A stretch of DNA of 64,000 nucleotides from a bacterium (GCA_021799575.1 JAJZAD010000006.1:1-64000); one strand, 5' to 3'; positions 1-11,796 are shown, counted from the first letter of the stretch. Numbers and translations are program-made. The notes: generated by a model from the letters alone, not told the origin.

Positions 1-293
1 AAGATTTCGCCAGTTTCTGCGGATAGCTAACTTTAATATCTTCTGAGCCAAGTTGAGTTATCTCTAGTTCAAGAAGTTTTCCGTCTCCTCCACTACATGC
101 TTCCTTGCTTTGAGGGGATAGTCGCCGAAAGTTTTGATTAAAGACCGTAAGAAGAGTTATAAAGTTTAAAAAGTTCCATTTTTCTCTATAAATTATTTAG
201 ATGCAATGAAAATAAAAATCTAAAGTCGCTAAAACGATTGTTTTAATGGTCAAGGTAGGTAAAACGGTTACGGCGGAGATTAAATATACATAT
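1..293. other. Left-edge region without a confident gene
   Basis: I see no gene with an acceptable start here. On the minus strand one frame stays open from about position 173 to the window edge and reads like protein in its second half (about 40 codons ending ...GSEDIKVSYPQKLAKS), but it has no ATG, GTG or TTG start in frame. A GGAGGAG-like motif lies within it. It may be the start of a gene beyond the edge or a decayed remnant; the sequence alone does not decide. Confidence 0.25.
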
Positions 294-369
294 TGGTGGC
301 GCCTCCCAGACTCGAACTGGGGACACAAGGCTCTTCAGGCCTCTGCTCTACCGACTGAGCTAAAGCGCC
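294..369 (-). tRNA. tRNA-Phe (GAA)
   Basis: Full cloverleaf on the minus strand: a 7-bp acceptor stem, D arm with GCTC/GAGC, anticodon stem GAGGC/GCCTT around the loop CTGAAGA (anticodon GAA), and T arm CCCAG-TTCGAGT-CTGGG. The discriminator base is A and the 3' CCA is encoded in the DNA. It lies directly downstream of tRNA-Ala and is probably co-transcribed with it. Confidence 0.95.
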
Positions 370-378
370 GTTTAACAG

Positions 379-454
379 TGGTGGAGCTAGCGAGATTCGA
401 ACTCGCGGCCTACTCAATGCCATTGAGTCGCGCTACCAACTGCGCCATAGCCCC
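379..454 (-). tRNA. tRNA-Ala (GGC)
   Basis: Cloverleaf with acceptor GGGGCTA/TAGCTCC, anticodon loop ATGGCAT (anticodon GGC), T arm GCGAG-TTCGAAT-CTCGC, discriminator A and encoded CCA. The third acceptor pair is G3:U70, the known identity element for alanyl-tRNA synthetase, and alaS is present in this window. Confidence 0.95.
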
Positions 455-493
455 TTAAGATCATAACTAATAATAACAAGTTCATTCTCTTAA

Positions 494-516
494 ACAAAAA
501 CCGGCAGACAGGCCGG
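494..516 (-). terminator. Rho-independent terminator
   Basis: On the minus strand a CCGGC/GCCGG hairpin with a six-base loop (501-516) is followed by a run of five T (496-500). It sits downstream of ligA and of the folded element at 521-620, and upstream of the tRNA pair, so it probably ends that transcript. Confidence 0.7.
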
Positions 517-520
517 ATTT

Positions 521-620
521 TGATTAAGGCCACGTGCGCGCCCACCCTAGGGCCCTTATTGTTTTAGCTTAATTTTTGTCTTTTTAGCGTATCGCGCTAA
601 GAGTCCCAGCGCACGTTACC
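521..620 (-). ncRNA. Candidate structured RNA of unknown class
   Basis: The stretch between ligA and its terminator folds well on the minus strand. An outer 8-bp perfect stem ACGTGCGC/GCGCACGT pairs 609-616 with 532-539. Inside it a 6-bp hairpin TTAGCG/CGCTAA pairs 595-600 with 584-589, and there are G-rich stretches (GGGCCC, CCCTAGGG, GGGTGGG). A terminator follows at once. I do not recognise a known family: it lacks the SRP RNA, 5S and RNase P motifs. It could be a small RNA gene or part of the ligA 3' end. Confidence 0.4.
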
Positions 621-651
621 TTCCAATAACTAGCATAACGATAATGTTCAT

Positions 652-3585
<2,934 letters not shown>

Positions 3586-3593
<8 letters not shown>

Positions 3594-4470
3594 GTAACTC
3601 CATGTTTTCCAAACGCTTAATCCTCTCCTCTATAGGTGGGTGAGTACTGAATAAATTGGATATGGTGTGTGCCTTCAGGGGGTTAGCAAAAAAGAAGTGT
3701 GCCGTTGCCGTACTCTGATGTTTTAGCGTACTGCCAGTCCGCTCTATCTTTTTTAAGGCTGAAGCAAGTCCTTCGGGATAACGAGTAGTTAAGGCTCCCG
3801 TAGCGTCAGCTAAATACTCTCTTTGTCTGGAAACAGCCATTTGGATCAAAAAAGCAACTAACGGGGCCAGAATGGCGGCGGCGATTCCAATAAACAAAGC
3901 TAACTGATTATTTTCGTTCTTGTCCCTTCCACCCCCGAAAAAACTCATTCTTAATAAAATGTCAGCCAGCAAAGCGATGATTGCCGATAAGGCAAAAGCA
4001 ATCATGCTGACCCGGCTGTCATAGTTTTTAACGTGTCCAAGCTCATGGGCAAATACTCCAGTAAGTTCATCGTTATTCATTATTTCCAGTAGTCCCGTGG
4101 TCGCACAAACCGCAGCGTGTTTAGGATCACGGCCTGTCGCAAAGGCGTTAGGTGCCGGGTCGTCCATAATATATACCTTGGGCATAGGTAGGCCATCAGT
4201 AATCGACAGATCCTCTATTATTTTCCATAGTCTGGGGTTATCTTTTTTCTGTATCTGATGGGCGCCATTAACTGCCAGGCTTAAGCGCATGCCCATATAG
4301 TAACTGATAAAAGTATAGATGAGGGCTCCTACAGCTACACCGATCAGGATAGCCGGGCTGCCACCGGCATAAATGTAGTCGAAAAGATCCGCCAGTCCAA
4401 CAATCAGCAAAACGAACAGGACCATGATTAGGATCGATCGGCGTTTATTCCTGGCTATTTCTGAATACAT
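3586..4470 (-). CDS. htpX: M48 family membrane metalloprotease HtpX
   Basis: A zinc metalloprotease of the inner membrane that degrades misfolded membrane proteins. It is 294 residues long, normal for HtpX. Two N-terminal membrane helices (about 13-30 and 38-58) precede the zinc motif HELGH at 142-146. Two further helices follow (about 155-173 and 190-212), then the third ligand glutamate E218 in REYLAD. The ATG lies 24 bp after lemA, with a poor ribosome binding site (AGAGG about 17 bp upstream). LemA and HtpX are often neighbours in bacteria, and this pair follows that pattern. Confidence 0.95.
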
Positions 4471-4494
4471 ACTTTTTTACAAAAACCTCTTAAG

Positions 4495-5067
4495 TTAGAA
4501 ATTCACACTAACCGGTTCTTCAACCTTCGCCTCTTCAGCTTCATCCAGCTCGAAGTATTCCTTATCTTTTGTATAGCCGGCTCTGGCGGCAAAAAACTTG
4601 GTCGGGAAAGTGCGGCGTTTGGTATTAAAATCACGGACCACCCCGTTATAAAAACGTCTTGCAGCCTGAATCTTGTCTTCGGTATCGACTAGCTCGTTTT
4701 GTAATTCTTGAAAGTTAGCTGTCGCTTTTAAGTCAGGATAGTTCTCGGCTACGGCAAACAGGCTTTTGAGTGTAGATTGAAATTGATTCTCTGCTTTGGC
4801 GGTCTCGGCAACCCCGTTAGCGGCAAGCGCCTTGGTTCTAGCGGCGGTAACGTCTTCAAATACGCTCTTTTCGTGCGCTGCATAACCCTTAACCGTGTTA
4901 ACTAAATTGGGGATCAAGTCATAGCGCCGTTTAAGTTGAACTGTGATGTCGCTCCAAGCCTCATCTGCTTGCTGATTTAGGCGCACCAAACCGTTGTATG
5001 CGTAGAAAAATAGAATTCCGAACAGTAGCACCAATATGATAATTACGACAACTAAGATAACCATCAA
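4495..5067 (-). CDS. lemA: LemA family protein
   Basis: A 190-residue protein with one N-terminal membrane helix (about 3-24) followed by the helical LemA domain, recognisable from the segments RRYDLIPNLVNTVKGYA, VAENYPDLKA and RRFYNGVVRDFN. An acidic, glutamate-rich tail ends the protein. The family's biochemical role is not settled. A clear AAGGAG site 6-7 bp before the ATG fixes the start. It is the first gene of the lemA-htpX-orf-ligA unit and is divergent from the carboxypeptidase gene, with only about 50 bp between the two starts. Confidence 0.93.
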   Translation of the reverse strand: MMVILVVVIIILVLLFGILFFYAYNGLVRLNQQADEAWSDITVQLKRRYDLIPNLVNTVKGYAAHEKSVFEDVTAARTKALAANGVAETAKAENQFQSTLKSLFAVAENYPDLKATANFQELQNELVDTEDKIQAARRFYNGVVRDFNTKRRTFPTKFFAARAGYTKDKEYFELDEAEEAKVEEPVSVNF

Positions 5068-5121
5068 CTACTCCTTATTTAGTCTGGTTTTAATTATACA
5101 TTAATGTGTATCATAGAAAGC

Positions 5122-6348
5122 ATGGCTAAACGTCAATCATCCAAGTTGAGGCTTTTTGCAAGCCTGTTGATTCTAGGTCTTGTTGCCCTGTATATAGGGC
5201 TTTGTTTACTGTTACCGGTAAGAGCTTTAAGGGTACAGAAACCGGCATCTTTTCTTAATATAACTACAACTCAAAGCAATCTACCCTGGCCTAACTACGG
5301 AGAGGCGGCTGTCGGTCTAATAGGCAGCGGAACCATAGCGATACACGGTGAGCAGACACCTAAACCCATAGCCAGCGTGGCTAAGCTAATAACCGCCTTG
5401 GCGGTACTAAAAAAATACCCTCTAACATTGGGGCAACAAGGTCCTAATATAACGCTGGATAGTACGGATTACTCGATATATGTAAATTATGTTAATGAAC
5501 AGGGATCGGTAGTACCGGTATATACGGGTGAAATTATGAGTGAGTACCAGATGTTGGAAGCCATGCTGGTTCCTTCGGGCAATAACATAGCCGATGCCTT
5601 AGCGCGTTGGGCATACGGTTCTATTTCCGCCTATGATGCCTTTGCCAACAGCTTCGTTAAACAACTCGGCATGAATGATACTACTGTGGGCGGAGATGCA
5701 AGCGGCTTTTCGCCGCTCACGACTTCAACTGCCAACGACCTTATAATCTTAGCCGAACACGTCATGGCAAATCCGGTATTGGCTCAGATCGTTAAAATGA
5801 AGTCCGTCAATGTACCTAATGTAGGCATAATGACTAATTACGACAGTAGTATTTTGGGAGTTGATAACATTGTAGGTATTAAAACGGGGAATTCTAGTCA
5901 AGCTGGCGGGGTATTCCTGGGAGCAGCCGCTATAAACGTTAATTCCAAACCGGTTACTGTCCTTACGGCAATTATGGGTGCGCCGCAACTAAGCAATGCT
6001 ATAAGTGATACCGTACCGCTTATCATTTCACTGGAAAACGATTTTTCCCAGACGGTACTGCTAAGTAAAGGTGAGGTTCTGGGTGAGTTTAAACAACCTT
6101 GGGGAGGTAGCGTACAAATTACGGTTGCAAAAGATTTGACCAACTATTTACTTCAAGGTCAATCTACTAAGGTAGAGTTAAACCTCTATTCTCTAAAAAT
6201 ACCTTCTAGGGCAGGAACAATTATCGGGAGCGTCAACGCGGAAGCTAACCAATTATCCCCTCAGACAAGCGAACCGCTTATAACCGTCAACACGACAACG
6301 GAACCATCTAACATTTTTCGCCTGACACATCCTTGGATTATTTTGTAG
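5122..6348 (+). CDS. D-alanyl-D-alanine carboxypeptidase (PBP5-like, S11 family)
   Basis: A serine enzyme that trims the terminal D-alanine from peptidoglycan stem peptides outside the membrane. The N-terminus has a signal anchor (about 10-33). Active-site motifs are SVAK (S85-K88), SGN (152-154) and KTG (254-256), in the order and spacing of penicillin-binding proteins. A C-terminal beta-rich part follows, without a recognisable amphipathic anchor helix. An upstream in-frame ATG at 5104 would add six residues; I prefer 5122 because a TATACA -10-like hexamer at 5095-5100 would place the transcript start at or after 5104. It stands alone on the plus strand, divergent from lemA. Confidence 0.9.
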   Translation: MAKRQSSKLRLFASLLILGLVALYIGLCLLLPVRALRVQKPASFLNITTTQSNLPWPNYGEAAVGLIGSGTIAIHGEQTPKPIASVAKLITALAVLKKYPLTLGQQGPNITLDSTDYSIYVNYVNEQGSVVPVYTGEIMSEYQMLEAMLVPSGNNIADALARWAYGSISAYDAFANSFVKQLGMNDTTVGGDASGFSPLTTSTANDLIILAEHVMANPVLAQIVKMKSVNVPNVGIMTNYDSSILGVDNIVGIKTGNSSQAGGVFLGAAAINVNSKPVTVLTAIMGAPQLSNAISDTVPLIISLENDFSQTVLLSKGEVLGEFKQPWGGSVQITVAKDLTNYLLQGQSTKVELNLYSLKIPSRAGTIIGSVNAEANQLSPQTSEPLITVNTTTEPSNIFRLTHPWIIL

Positions 6349-6515
6349 TAAATTGAGATTTAACAAGGGTGGGAAGCTTAATTAGCTTTAGAAAAACTAA
6401 AAGATCCTAGATTGATTGCGTAATTAAACTGTCCGCGTTATATAAACAGATCTTTATTATGTTTTAATAGTTATAGCCCCCAGGGCGCAAGGAAGTATTT
6501 AAGACAACGTATATT

Positions 6516-7019
6516 ATGAAAGCTAATGCAGATCAAGGTTACCGGTCAAGCTCGTACATCGAGGGCGACGAGATTGCACTCGATCCTGAACATAATCTTG
6601 CAGTGCTCAGGCTGTTAAAAGTTCATCCTCTCGAAGCTGACTTTTATTCCAGAATCAAGTGGCGGCAAATCAGTGAAATAAGCGTCGGATTGGGGATTTT
6701 GGTAACATCCAGGACAGTTCAACCGCTACCGCATATTAGACTGCATAACCCGTTCGGAAAAAACGGGACAAATGAATACGGACGCAATAGATCATATAAG
6801 GATTTTGCGCTTTATGTTAATAGCGTTCTTGGCTCGGGTAGATTTCAATATGAAGCTTCTACTCTGCTAGGCAGTGAGAATCAGCACGCACTATTGCCTC
6901 CGGACATCAACGAAATAGTGAACGACAGTATAGTTGAATCGCTTGGCAGTATACCTACACGGTCTCTCTTTACGGCCTATGACTTATCGGGACTGGATAA
7001 GAGACAGCTTCAATTGTAA
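6516..7019 (+). CDS. Hypothetical protein, 167 aa
   Basis: I do not recognise this protein. It appears soluble, with no signal peptide or membrane helix, and mixed charged and polar composition. It has the segments SEISVGLGILVTSRTV near 50-65 and LGSGRFQYEASTLLGSENQH near 107-127. There is no good ribosome binding site directly before the ATG; an AAGGAAG lies about 20 bp upstream, and a TATATT hexamer abuts the start codon. It follows the carboxypeptidase gene by about 170 bp and precedes tRNA-Val on the opposite strand. The clean open frame and codon use support a real gene. Confidence 0.6.
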   Translation: MKANADQGYRSSSYIEGDEIALDPEHNLAVLRLLKVHPLEADFYSRIKWRQISEISVGLGILVTSRTVQPLPHIRLHNPFGKNGTNEYGRNRSYKDFALYVNSVLGSGRFQYEASTLLGSENQHALLPPDINEIVNDSIVESLGSIPTRSLFTAYDLSGLDKRQLQL

Positions 7020-7055
7020 GACCCTTACTTGTTTAATGTCCCGGTGGGCCAATCT

Positions 7056-7132
7056 TGGTGGGTTGTGAGGGACTCGAACCCCCGACCTCCTGAGTGTAAA
7101 TCAGGCGCTCTAGCCAGCTGAGCTAACAACCC
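7056..7132 (-). tRNA. tRNA-Val (UAC)
   Basis: Cloverleaf with acceptor GGGTTGT/ACAACCC, D arm GCTC/GAGC, anticodon stem CCTGA/TCAGG around the loop TTTACAC (anticodon UAC), T arm GGGGG-TTCGAGT-CCCTC, discriminator A and encoded CCA. It stands alone on the minus strand between two plus-strand orphan genes. Confidence 0.96.
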
Positions 7133-7477
7133 GATGCGGTAATGTTACAGTTCCGGTTGGTACAATGCAAGATATTAAATGCCGATCCGTAAAGCAACAT
7201 ATCCCGATAACCAAACATCTGGTACAAAAAATCGACTCAACTTAAGAGTAGACCAATTCCCGTTTAAGTACCTGATCTTAGTTGATATTTTAATTGCATA
7301 CATCTTAACTTAAGTAACTTGGAGTACTCCTAAATTAAAAACTGCTCCTGAATTGATAAGCGTTTTTTCCTAAGCTTACAAAATCATGTTTGATAGTGTT
7401 TTTAAATGCCAAGATTTATTAAAATGGGTTAAGACAGTTAAAGGAATATTTATTCGGAACCATCATAATAAAGATAA
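7133..7477. other. Intergenic region, no gene seen
   Basis: An AT-rich stretch of about 345 bp between tRNA-Val and the next plus-strand gene. I see no open frame with coding character and no strong hairpin. The last 15 bp hold CATAAT followed by eight bases and an ATG, a possible -10 element giving a leaderless transcript for the downstream gene. Confidence 0.4.
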
Positions 7478-7933
7478 ATGCGAGCAATTAATCATGCAGC
7501 TACCGGAGCAATTATCGGGTTAATCATAACCAACCCGGTTGCACTGCCTTTGGCTTTTATGTCGCATTATGCACTTGATGCCTTGCCCCATCACGGGTTT
7601 AAAGAGTCACCTTCCAGTTTTAAATTCTTTAAAGCGTTTTTACTAATAGACACTATTCTTTGTTTGGCTTTGGTAATAGTGATTAGTCTGCGTCATCCGG
7701 CTTATTGGTGGCTTGCAGTAGTATGTGCATTTATAGCCGCCAGTCCAGACTTTATGTGGATCGGAGATTTTAAACGGCAACTTGAGAATAAACCGGCTAT
7801 CAAAATGGAAGGCAGAAGAGCACTGACACGTTGGCACTCATATATCCAGTGGTTCCAGCGACCGATCGGTTTGGTTACTGAAATCGTATGGATGATAGCT
7901 TCAGCAATAATTTTAGCCGCATTACTGGCATGA
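7478..7933 (+). CDS. Small membrane protein resembling YdjM/DUF457 metal-dependent hydrolases
   Basis: A 151-residue membrane protein with about four hydrophobic segments (10-30, 50-70, 74-93, 128-150). The N-terminal third has a conserved-looking pattern: N-H-A-A-T-G near residue 5, then SHYALDALPHHG near 29-40. This resembles the His/Asp motifs of the inner-membrane-bound YdjM (DUF457) family, whose activity is poorly known. The assignment rests on that motif only. It stops with TGA. No Shine-Dalgarno sequence precedes it; a CATAAT hexamer eight bases before the ATG suggests leaderless initiation. Confidence 0.65.
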   Translation: MRAINHAATGAIIGLIITNPVALPLAFMSHYALDALPHHGFKESPSSFKFFKAFLLIDTILCLALVIVISLRHPAYWWLAVVCAFIAASPDFMWIGDFKRQLENKPAIKMEGRRALTRWHSYIQWFQRPIGLVTEIVWMIASAIILAALLA

Positions 7934-8552
7934 AAGATCATTGGGATAATAGTCAATGATTATTCAAAAAAGTAGTACCACTAAAGATATAAATCTTGAT
8001 CTGCTTAACGGTCTGCTGATTGGTTTATTAACAATCAGGGTCTTAAATCCGGTTACAACAAGCTTGCGGAAGCTAGAGCGATCCCCTTATGCAAGTCTAC
8101 CACTATTAATTCAGTAGTTTTTAGTCCTGTTATTAGTATTGCAAGACGTAGCTTGAAATCTATTCTACATAATGCAGCAACTTTGCATTCTGCAACTGCA
8201 CATAATAGAGGCTTGTTTGGAAACCGGTGTACTCGTGAGGTCGTGAGCCTCGTACCACCCTACCTGTTCGGAGGTTATAAAACAAACCAACACTCACATA
8301 AGCACAGCATAAAAACGTTTGTCTAGCACTAAAAGAATTAATTTCTCTGTGGAAGTAGAGTTTAGAGTGCCTAAAAAATAAAACTGCAGACGGGACAGAT
8401 GGTAAATGCCTATTGGTTGAACTGATAGACCTACTTCAAAAAATAAACTAACACGGGGGTTGTTAGCCAAGTTAAACGAAACGTCCAAAGCGGACAATAA
8501 TAGAGCGTTTATATAGCCTGAACTATTATGCCCTACCTAACGGATTGGATGC
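7934..8552. other. Long intergenic region with a folded element
   Basis: About 620 bp with no convincing gene. Short frames exist (for example 8294-8497 on the minus strand), but they have no recognisable content or start signals. The notable part is the folded element at 8211-8289, listed separately. I found no RNase P or SRP RNA signature. The rest is AT-rich with no clear terminator. Confidence 0.4.
8211..8289 (-). ncRNA. Structured RNA candidate with a T-box-like sequence
   Basis: On the minus strand a 9-bp outer stem GGTTTGTTT/AAACAAGCC (one G-U pair) encloses a small hairpin ACCT-CCGAAC-AGGT and a longer one with outer GGTG(G)TAC/GTACACC and inner GAGG/CCTC pairing. Between the hairpins lies AGGGTGGTAC, which matches the first ten bases of the T-box consensus (AGGGTGGNACCGCG); the last four bases do not match. 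No minus-strand gene follows within 250 bp, so if it is a T-box it is orphaned or degenerate. The strand is uncertain because the fold also forms on the plus strand. Confidence 0.35.
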
Positions 8553-9557
8553 TTAGTTTACATATATTCTGGCCGTGTATAGCAGCCAGTTGCCTTTAAC
8601 CAGCACGAGCTGGATGACTAGGTATTTAGCTCCCTGTGTAGTTTGTACGGGATATGCAAACTGAGCTTCATTACTGGCAGGATAAGTTGCCTGACTAGTT
8701 GTTGGCTTAGGTGAGCCTACAATAAGATGTTTCATCTGTTGTAAGCCAGATGATAACTGTGCTTTGGTTTGAGCTTGCTCTAATGCGGGTGAAGCGAGCC
8801 GGTAAATATCTTGGATATTGTCGCTAACTACATCATTAAAAACTCGATCACTGACCATCTTGGCGGCCTGTTGCTGTGAAGAGGCAACAGAACCTCTCGT
8901 ATTATTGGTTGAAGTAACACTCGTGGCAGATTTGGAAGCGGGCACAAAGATGATTACCAGAACACCCGCTATTACCAGTATTACCAAGCTGAGCCACGCT
9001 TTGGTTGACGCTGGCTTTAGCTTACCCGTTCTAGCGACTACTGTGTGTGCCGCCTGATCACCTAGACGCTGTTTCCTATCGTTCGTTGACGCAACGATAA
9101 AGCCCAATAGGTTAGGAATAATGTAAGGTAACCCGTCAACAATCCGTAGGATATTACGAACCAATGATTGTACAAATGACGGCTTATTACCCTGCTCATC
9201 TGTTACCCGTATACCAACTGCCAACTTACCCAATGTACCTCCAGCAAGATATTCAAACAGCACAAAATAAGTTATAAAACCTAGCAAAAACACCAGGAAT
9301 GGTGTGCCGGTTAGGTTGAAGTTAATCTTAGCACTGCTAACACTGTAAGTACCTAAGTGTTGCGAAGCGATAATAAATATAGGTATCCAAAGGACAACGT
9401 CAAGCACAAATGCCGATACCCGCCTGCCCATATCGTAGTAAAAACCAGTCTTAGACATATCCCGTTTGGCAGCTGAATGAGCAGGTGAGCTGACCGTAAC
9501 GGGATTTTGGTAGGCAGATTGTTGGTTTTCAGGTTTATACATATTTTCGTTTTGCAT
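8553..9557 (-). CDS. RDD family membrane protein with C-terminal extracytoplasmic domain
   Basis: A 334-residue protein. An N-terminal polar stretch of about 40 residues is followed by an RDD domain (about 40-180) with the family's arginine-aspartate pattern (GRRVSAFVLDVVLW), the motif GTLGKLAVGIRVTD and the closing RQRLGDQAAHTVV. A further membrane helix (about 188-208) then leads to a C-terminal region of about 120 residues resembling small extracytoplasmic sensor or DUF4864-like domains. The RDD family may include transporters, but the substrate is unknown. It is a single gene with poor ribosome binding signals, flanked by long gene-poor stretches. Confidence 0.85.
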   Translation of the reverse strand: MQNENMYKPENQQSAYQNPVTVSSPAHSAAKRDMSKTGFYYDMGRRVSAFVLDVVLWIPIFIIASQHLGTYSVSSAKINFNLTGTPFLVFLLGFITYFVLFEYLAGGTLGKLAVGIRVTDEQGNKPSFVQSLVRNILRIVDGLPYIIPNLLGFIVASTNDRKQRLGDQAAHTVVARTGKLKPASTKAWLSLVILVIAGVLVIIFVPASKSATSVTSTNNTRGSVASSQQQAAKMVSDRVFNDVVSDNIQDIYRLASPALEQAQTKAQLSSGLQQMKHLIVGSPKPTTSQATYPASNEAQFAYPVQTTQGAKYLVIQLVLVKGNWLLYTARIYVN

Positions 9558-10011
9558 AATTATTCTTTAATTCAGGTTAATAATATGAGTTCGTAGGATA
9601 AAAGGCAACATGTGCCTTGAACCGGTTTTAGTTTATAGGCAGATTTGGTCTAATGTGTAATATAGTAAGGGGTACGTGTCAGGCTACCAATATACTCGAT
9701 ATGTCCTACATTTAGTTAGGCGTAATAACCAGATAAGGAGCAATAAATATACGGCTAATGGTATACTCCATGATCTTAAAATTCGTAATGAAGTAATGAT
9801 GGCAGTAAAGTCCCGGTATGAGCCAAATTAAAGTCAGCAAAGGGGAGTTCTTGAACACCTTCAAATTAGTTCCTGATAAGATACAAGCAAGAATAGCAGT
9901 GGAAAAGGACACTATGTTGTTCTTGAAGCTACGAGTTGATAACGAAAAAGTGACTAGCTCCCTCCGGCATGAGCCGTTCATAGGTCAAGTCACTTTCATT
10001 GAAAGCTCTGC
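9558..10011. other. Intergenic region, no confident gene
   Basis: About 450 bp between the RDD gene and tRNA-Leu. A plus-strand frame from 9818 to 10033 (71 codons) has a fairly protein-like composition but ends inside tRNA-Leu and has no ribosome binding site. A minus-strand frame over the same place has no better support. I treat both as non-coding. Confidence 0.4.
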
Positions 10012-10098
10012 TGGTGCGCGAGAGAGGACTTGAACCTCCACGTCCAAACGGACACCAGCACCTCAAGCTGGCCTGTCTACCGATTCCAGCACTCGCGC
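10012..10098 (-). tRNA. tRNA-Leu (GAG)
   Basis: A class II tRNA of 87 nt with acceptor GCGCGAG/CTCGCGC, anticodon stem CCAGC/GCTGG around TTGAGGT (anticodon GAG), a long variable arm TGTCCGTTTGGACGT, T arm GGAGG-TTCAAGT-CCTCT, discriminator A and encoded CCA. Confidence 0.95.
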
Positions 10099-10158
10099 AA
10101 ACAAGGTTTAGTAAAATACTTTAATAGCATAACTGATACGCTATTAACGAATCAACGT

Positions 10159-11796
10159 TTAAGACAGAGGTAAATGATCATAGACATGATCCAGGCTATA
10201 CCGGCTTCTAAGCAGCGGCTTTATCTCATCCAGGCTTACGTTGATTTTAACTCCCGGATTTAGCGTACCATAGGGGTCAAATATCTTTTTAACTTTAGAA
10301 AACAGCTCATAAACGTCATCTGGAAACAGTTTACTTAAATATGGCCCTCTTAGTCTTCCCTCGTTATAGCGTCCGGTTGTGGAGCCTCCTAGGCGTTTGA
10401 GTGTTGAGTTGTATTCTTCCATTACCCTGAACGCTTTTTGACGGTCACCGACTTGATCCAAGTTCAAGTAGGGTTGAAGATGAAGGTTGGCATCACCACC
10501 ATGTCCCCATACGGATACTTCCAAATGCTCCCGGGAGAATTGATCATATATCGCATTGAGCAGATCACCCAATTTGTCAACCGGTACGACACCGTCATCT
10601 ATTAAAGGCAGAGGATTTGTTTTACCCGAATTGTGGCTGCTAAATAAAGCACTGGCATCTCTTATTTTCCAGATTAACTTCTGTTTTTCTGGATCTTCTT
10701 CAATAAAAACGCTTTGACTGTGCTTGCCTAGAACCTTGAGCGCCTTTTTGGCCGCATGACGCTTTTTATGATTGTTTGTATCATTAAATTCAGTTAACAA
10801 GACAAATTTAGGGTATGGCGGGGGAATAACATCTTTAAGATAGTTTGCGTTTTCGGTAGCGACACTCGTTAATAGGTTATCGTCCACGAATTCGATAGCG
10901 CAAGGTATGTCATCGAGTTCAATCAGATCGACCACCGCTGCCTGTAACTCTTCAGGGTTGTCCAGATAGGTCGTAATTAACGTCATATCAGGATTATATT
11001 GCTCGCTATTTAGGGTAATTTCGGTTATTAAACCCAGACTGCCCTGGCTACCAACTAATAACGGAGTTAGATCAAACGACCCGTCCTTTTGGATAATATC
11101 AGCCAGATCGTATCCGGCATTATTACGGCGCGTATTTAGAATGCTTTTGTTGACTAACTCTTTGTTCTCTTCCAGGAGCGTATCCAGTGAACGGTAAATC
11201 TCTCCTTCGAATGTTGCCAAACCCAGTTTACGGTTAAGTTCGCGTTTGCTGAGCCGACCGGTTTCAATTATTTCTCCGTTAGCCAACACTACCCTTAGCC
11301 CCTTGACAAACGCTCGCATATCTCCGTACTTGAAGGACTGTCTGCCGGCTGCATTATTAGCTACGGCTCCGCCAACCGTAGAATATTCAAGACTTTGGGG
11401 AGCTGCCGGAATAAAACGGCCATATGACACTAACAATTGCTGCAGTTTGCCGAAATTCACACCCGCCTCAACCGTAACTTCGCCTTTTTTAGAGTCTAAA
11501 AATAAAACCTGGTTTAAATGAGATGGGTAAACCAGCATAATTCCCGCACCTAGCGCCGCGCCAGTCAAATCGGTACCGCTACCTCTGGGAGTAATGGGAA
11601 TGATTCGCCCGCGTTCGGCAAGTTGCCAGACGAAACGAGCGGTCTTTCGCACGTCATTTTCGTTTTTAGGATAAACAATTACGCTCGGAGTTAAATTAAA
11701 AATGCTGTTATCGGTTGAAAAATAACTACGGGCATCACTACTGGTCATTACTTCACCTGCAACATGTTCCTGTAGATAATGCGCAACTTTATTCAT
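10159..11796 (-). CDS. FAD-binding oxidoreductase (GlcD / D-lactate dehydrogenase family)
   Basis: Likely oxidises a 2-hydroxy acid such as D-lactate or glycolate, using FAD. The 545 residues hold an N-terminal PCMH-type FAD-binding domain (about 35-215), recognisable from RGSGTDLTGAALG near 71-83 and the stretch STVGGAVANNAAGRQSFKYG near 140-160. The C-terminal FAD-oxidase domain carries HGGDANLH near residue 430, close to the family's HGDGNLH motif. No iron-sulfur domain is fused. An acceptor for the electrons is not obvious in this window. The substrate cannot be fixed from sequence. It is a single gene between two tRNA-Leu genes; a G-rich site lies 13 bp before the ATG. Confidence 0.85.
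   Translation of the reverse strand: MNKVAHYLQEHVAGEVMTSSDARSYFSTDNSIFNLTPSVIVYPKNENDVRKTARFVWQLAERGRIIPITPRGSGTDLTGAALGAGIMLVYPSHLNQVLFLDSKKGEVTVEAGVNFGKLQQLLVSYGRFIPAAPQSLEYSTVGGAVANNAAGRQSFKYGDMRAFVKGLRVVLANGEIIETGRLSKRELNRKLGLATFEGEIYRSLDTLLEENKELVNKSILNTRRNNAGYDLADIIQKDGSFDLTPLLVGSQGSLGLITEITLNSEQYNPDMTLITTYLDNPEELQAAVVDLIELDDIPCAIEFVDDNLLTSVATENANYLKDVIPPPYPKFVLLTEFNDTNNHKKRHAAKKALKVLGKHSQSVFIEEDPEKQKLIWKIRDASALFSSHNSGKTNPLPLIDDGVVPVDKLGDLLNAIYDQFSREHLEVSVWGHGGDANLHLQPYLNLDQVGDRQKAFRVMEEYNSTLKRLGGSTTGRYNEGRLRGPYLSKLFPDDVYELFSKVKKIFDPYGTLNPGVKINVSLDEIKPLLRSRYSLDHVYDHLPLS

Noticed and set aside
246-458. Open plus-strand frame of 70 codons
   Set aside because: It runs antisense through tRNA-Phe and tRNA-Ala; the apparent frame comes from tRNA sequence.
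8294-8497. Minus-strand frame of 67 codons
   Set aside because: No start signals, no recognisable domain, and it lies just upstream of the folded element.
7934-8552. RNase P or SRP RNA in the long gap
   Set aside because: The conserved P4 or SRP loop sequences are absent on both strands.
9818-10033. Plus-strand frame of 71 codons with protein-like composition
   Set aside because: It ends inside tRNA-Leu on the other strand and has no ribosome binding site.
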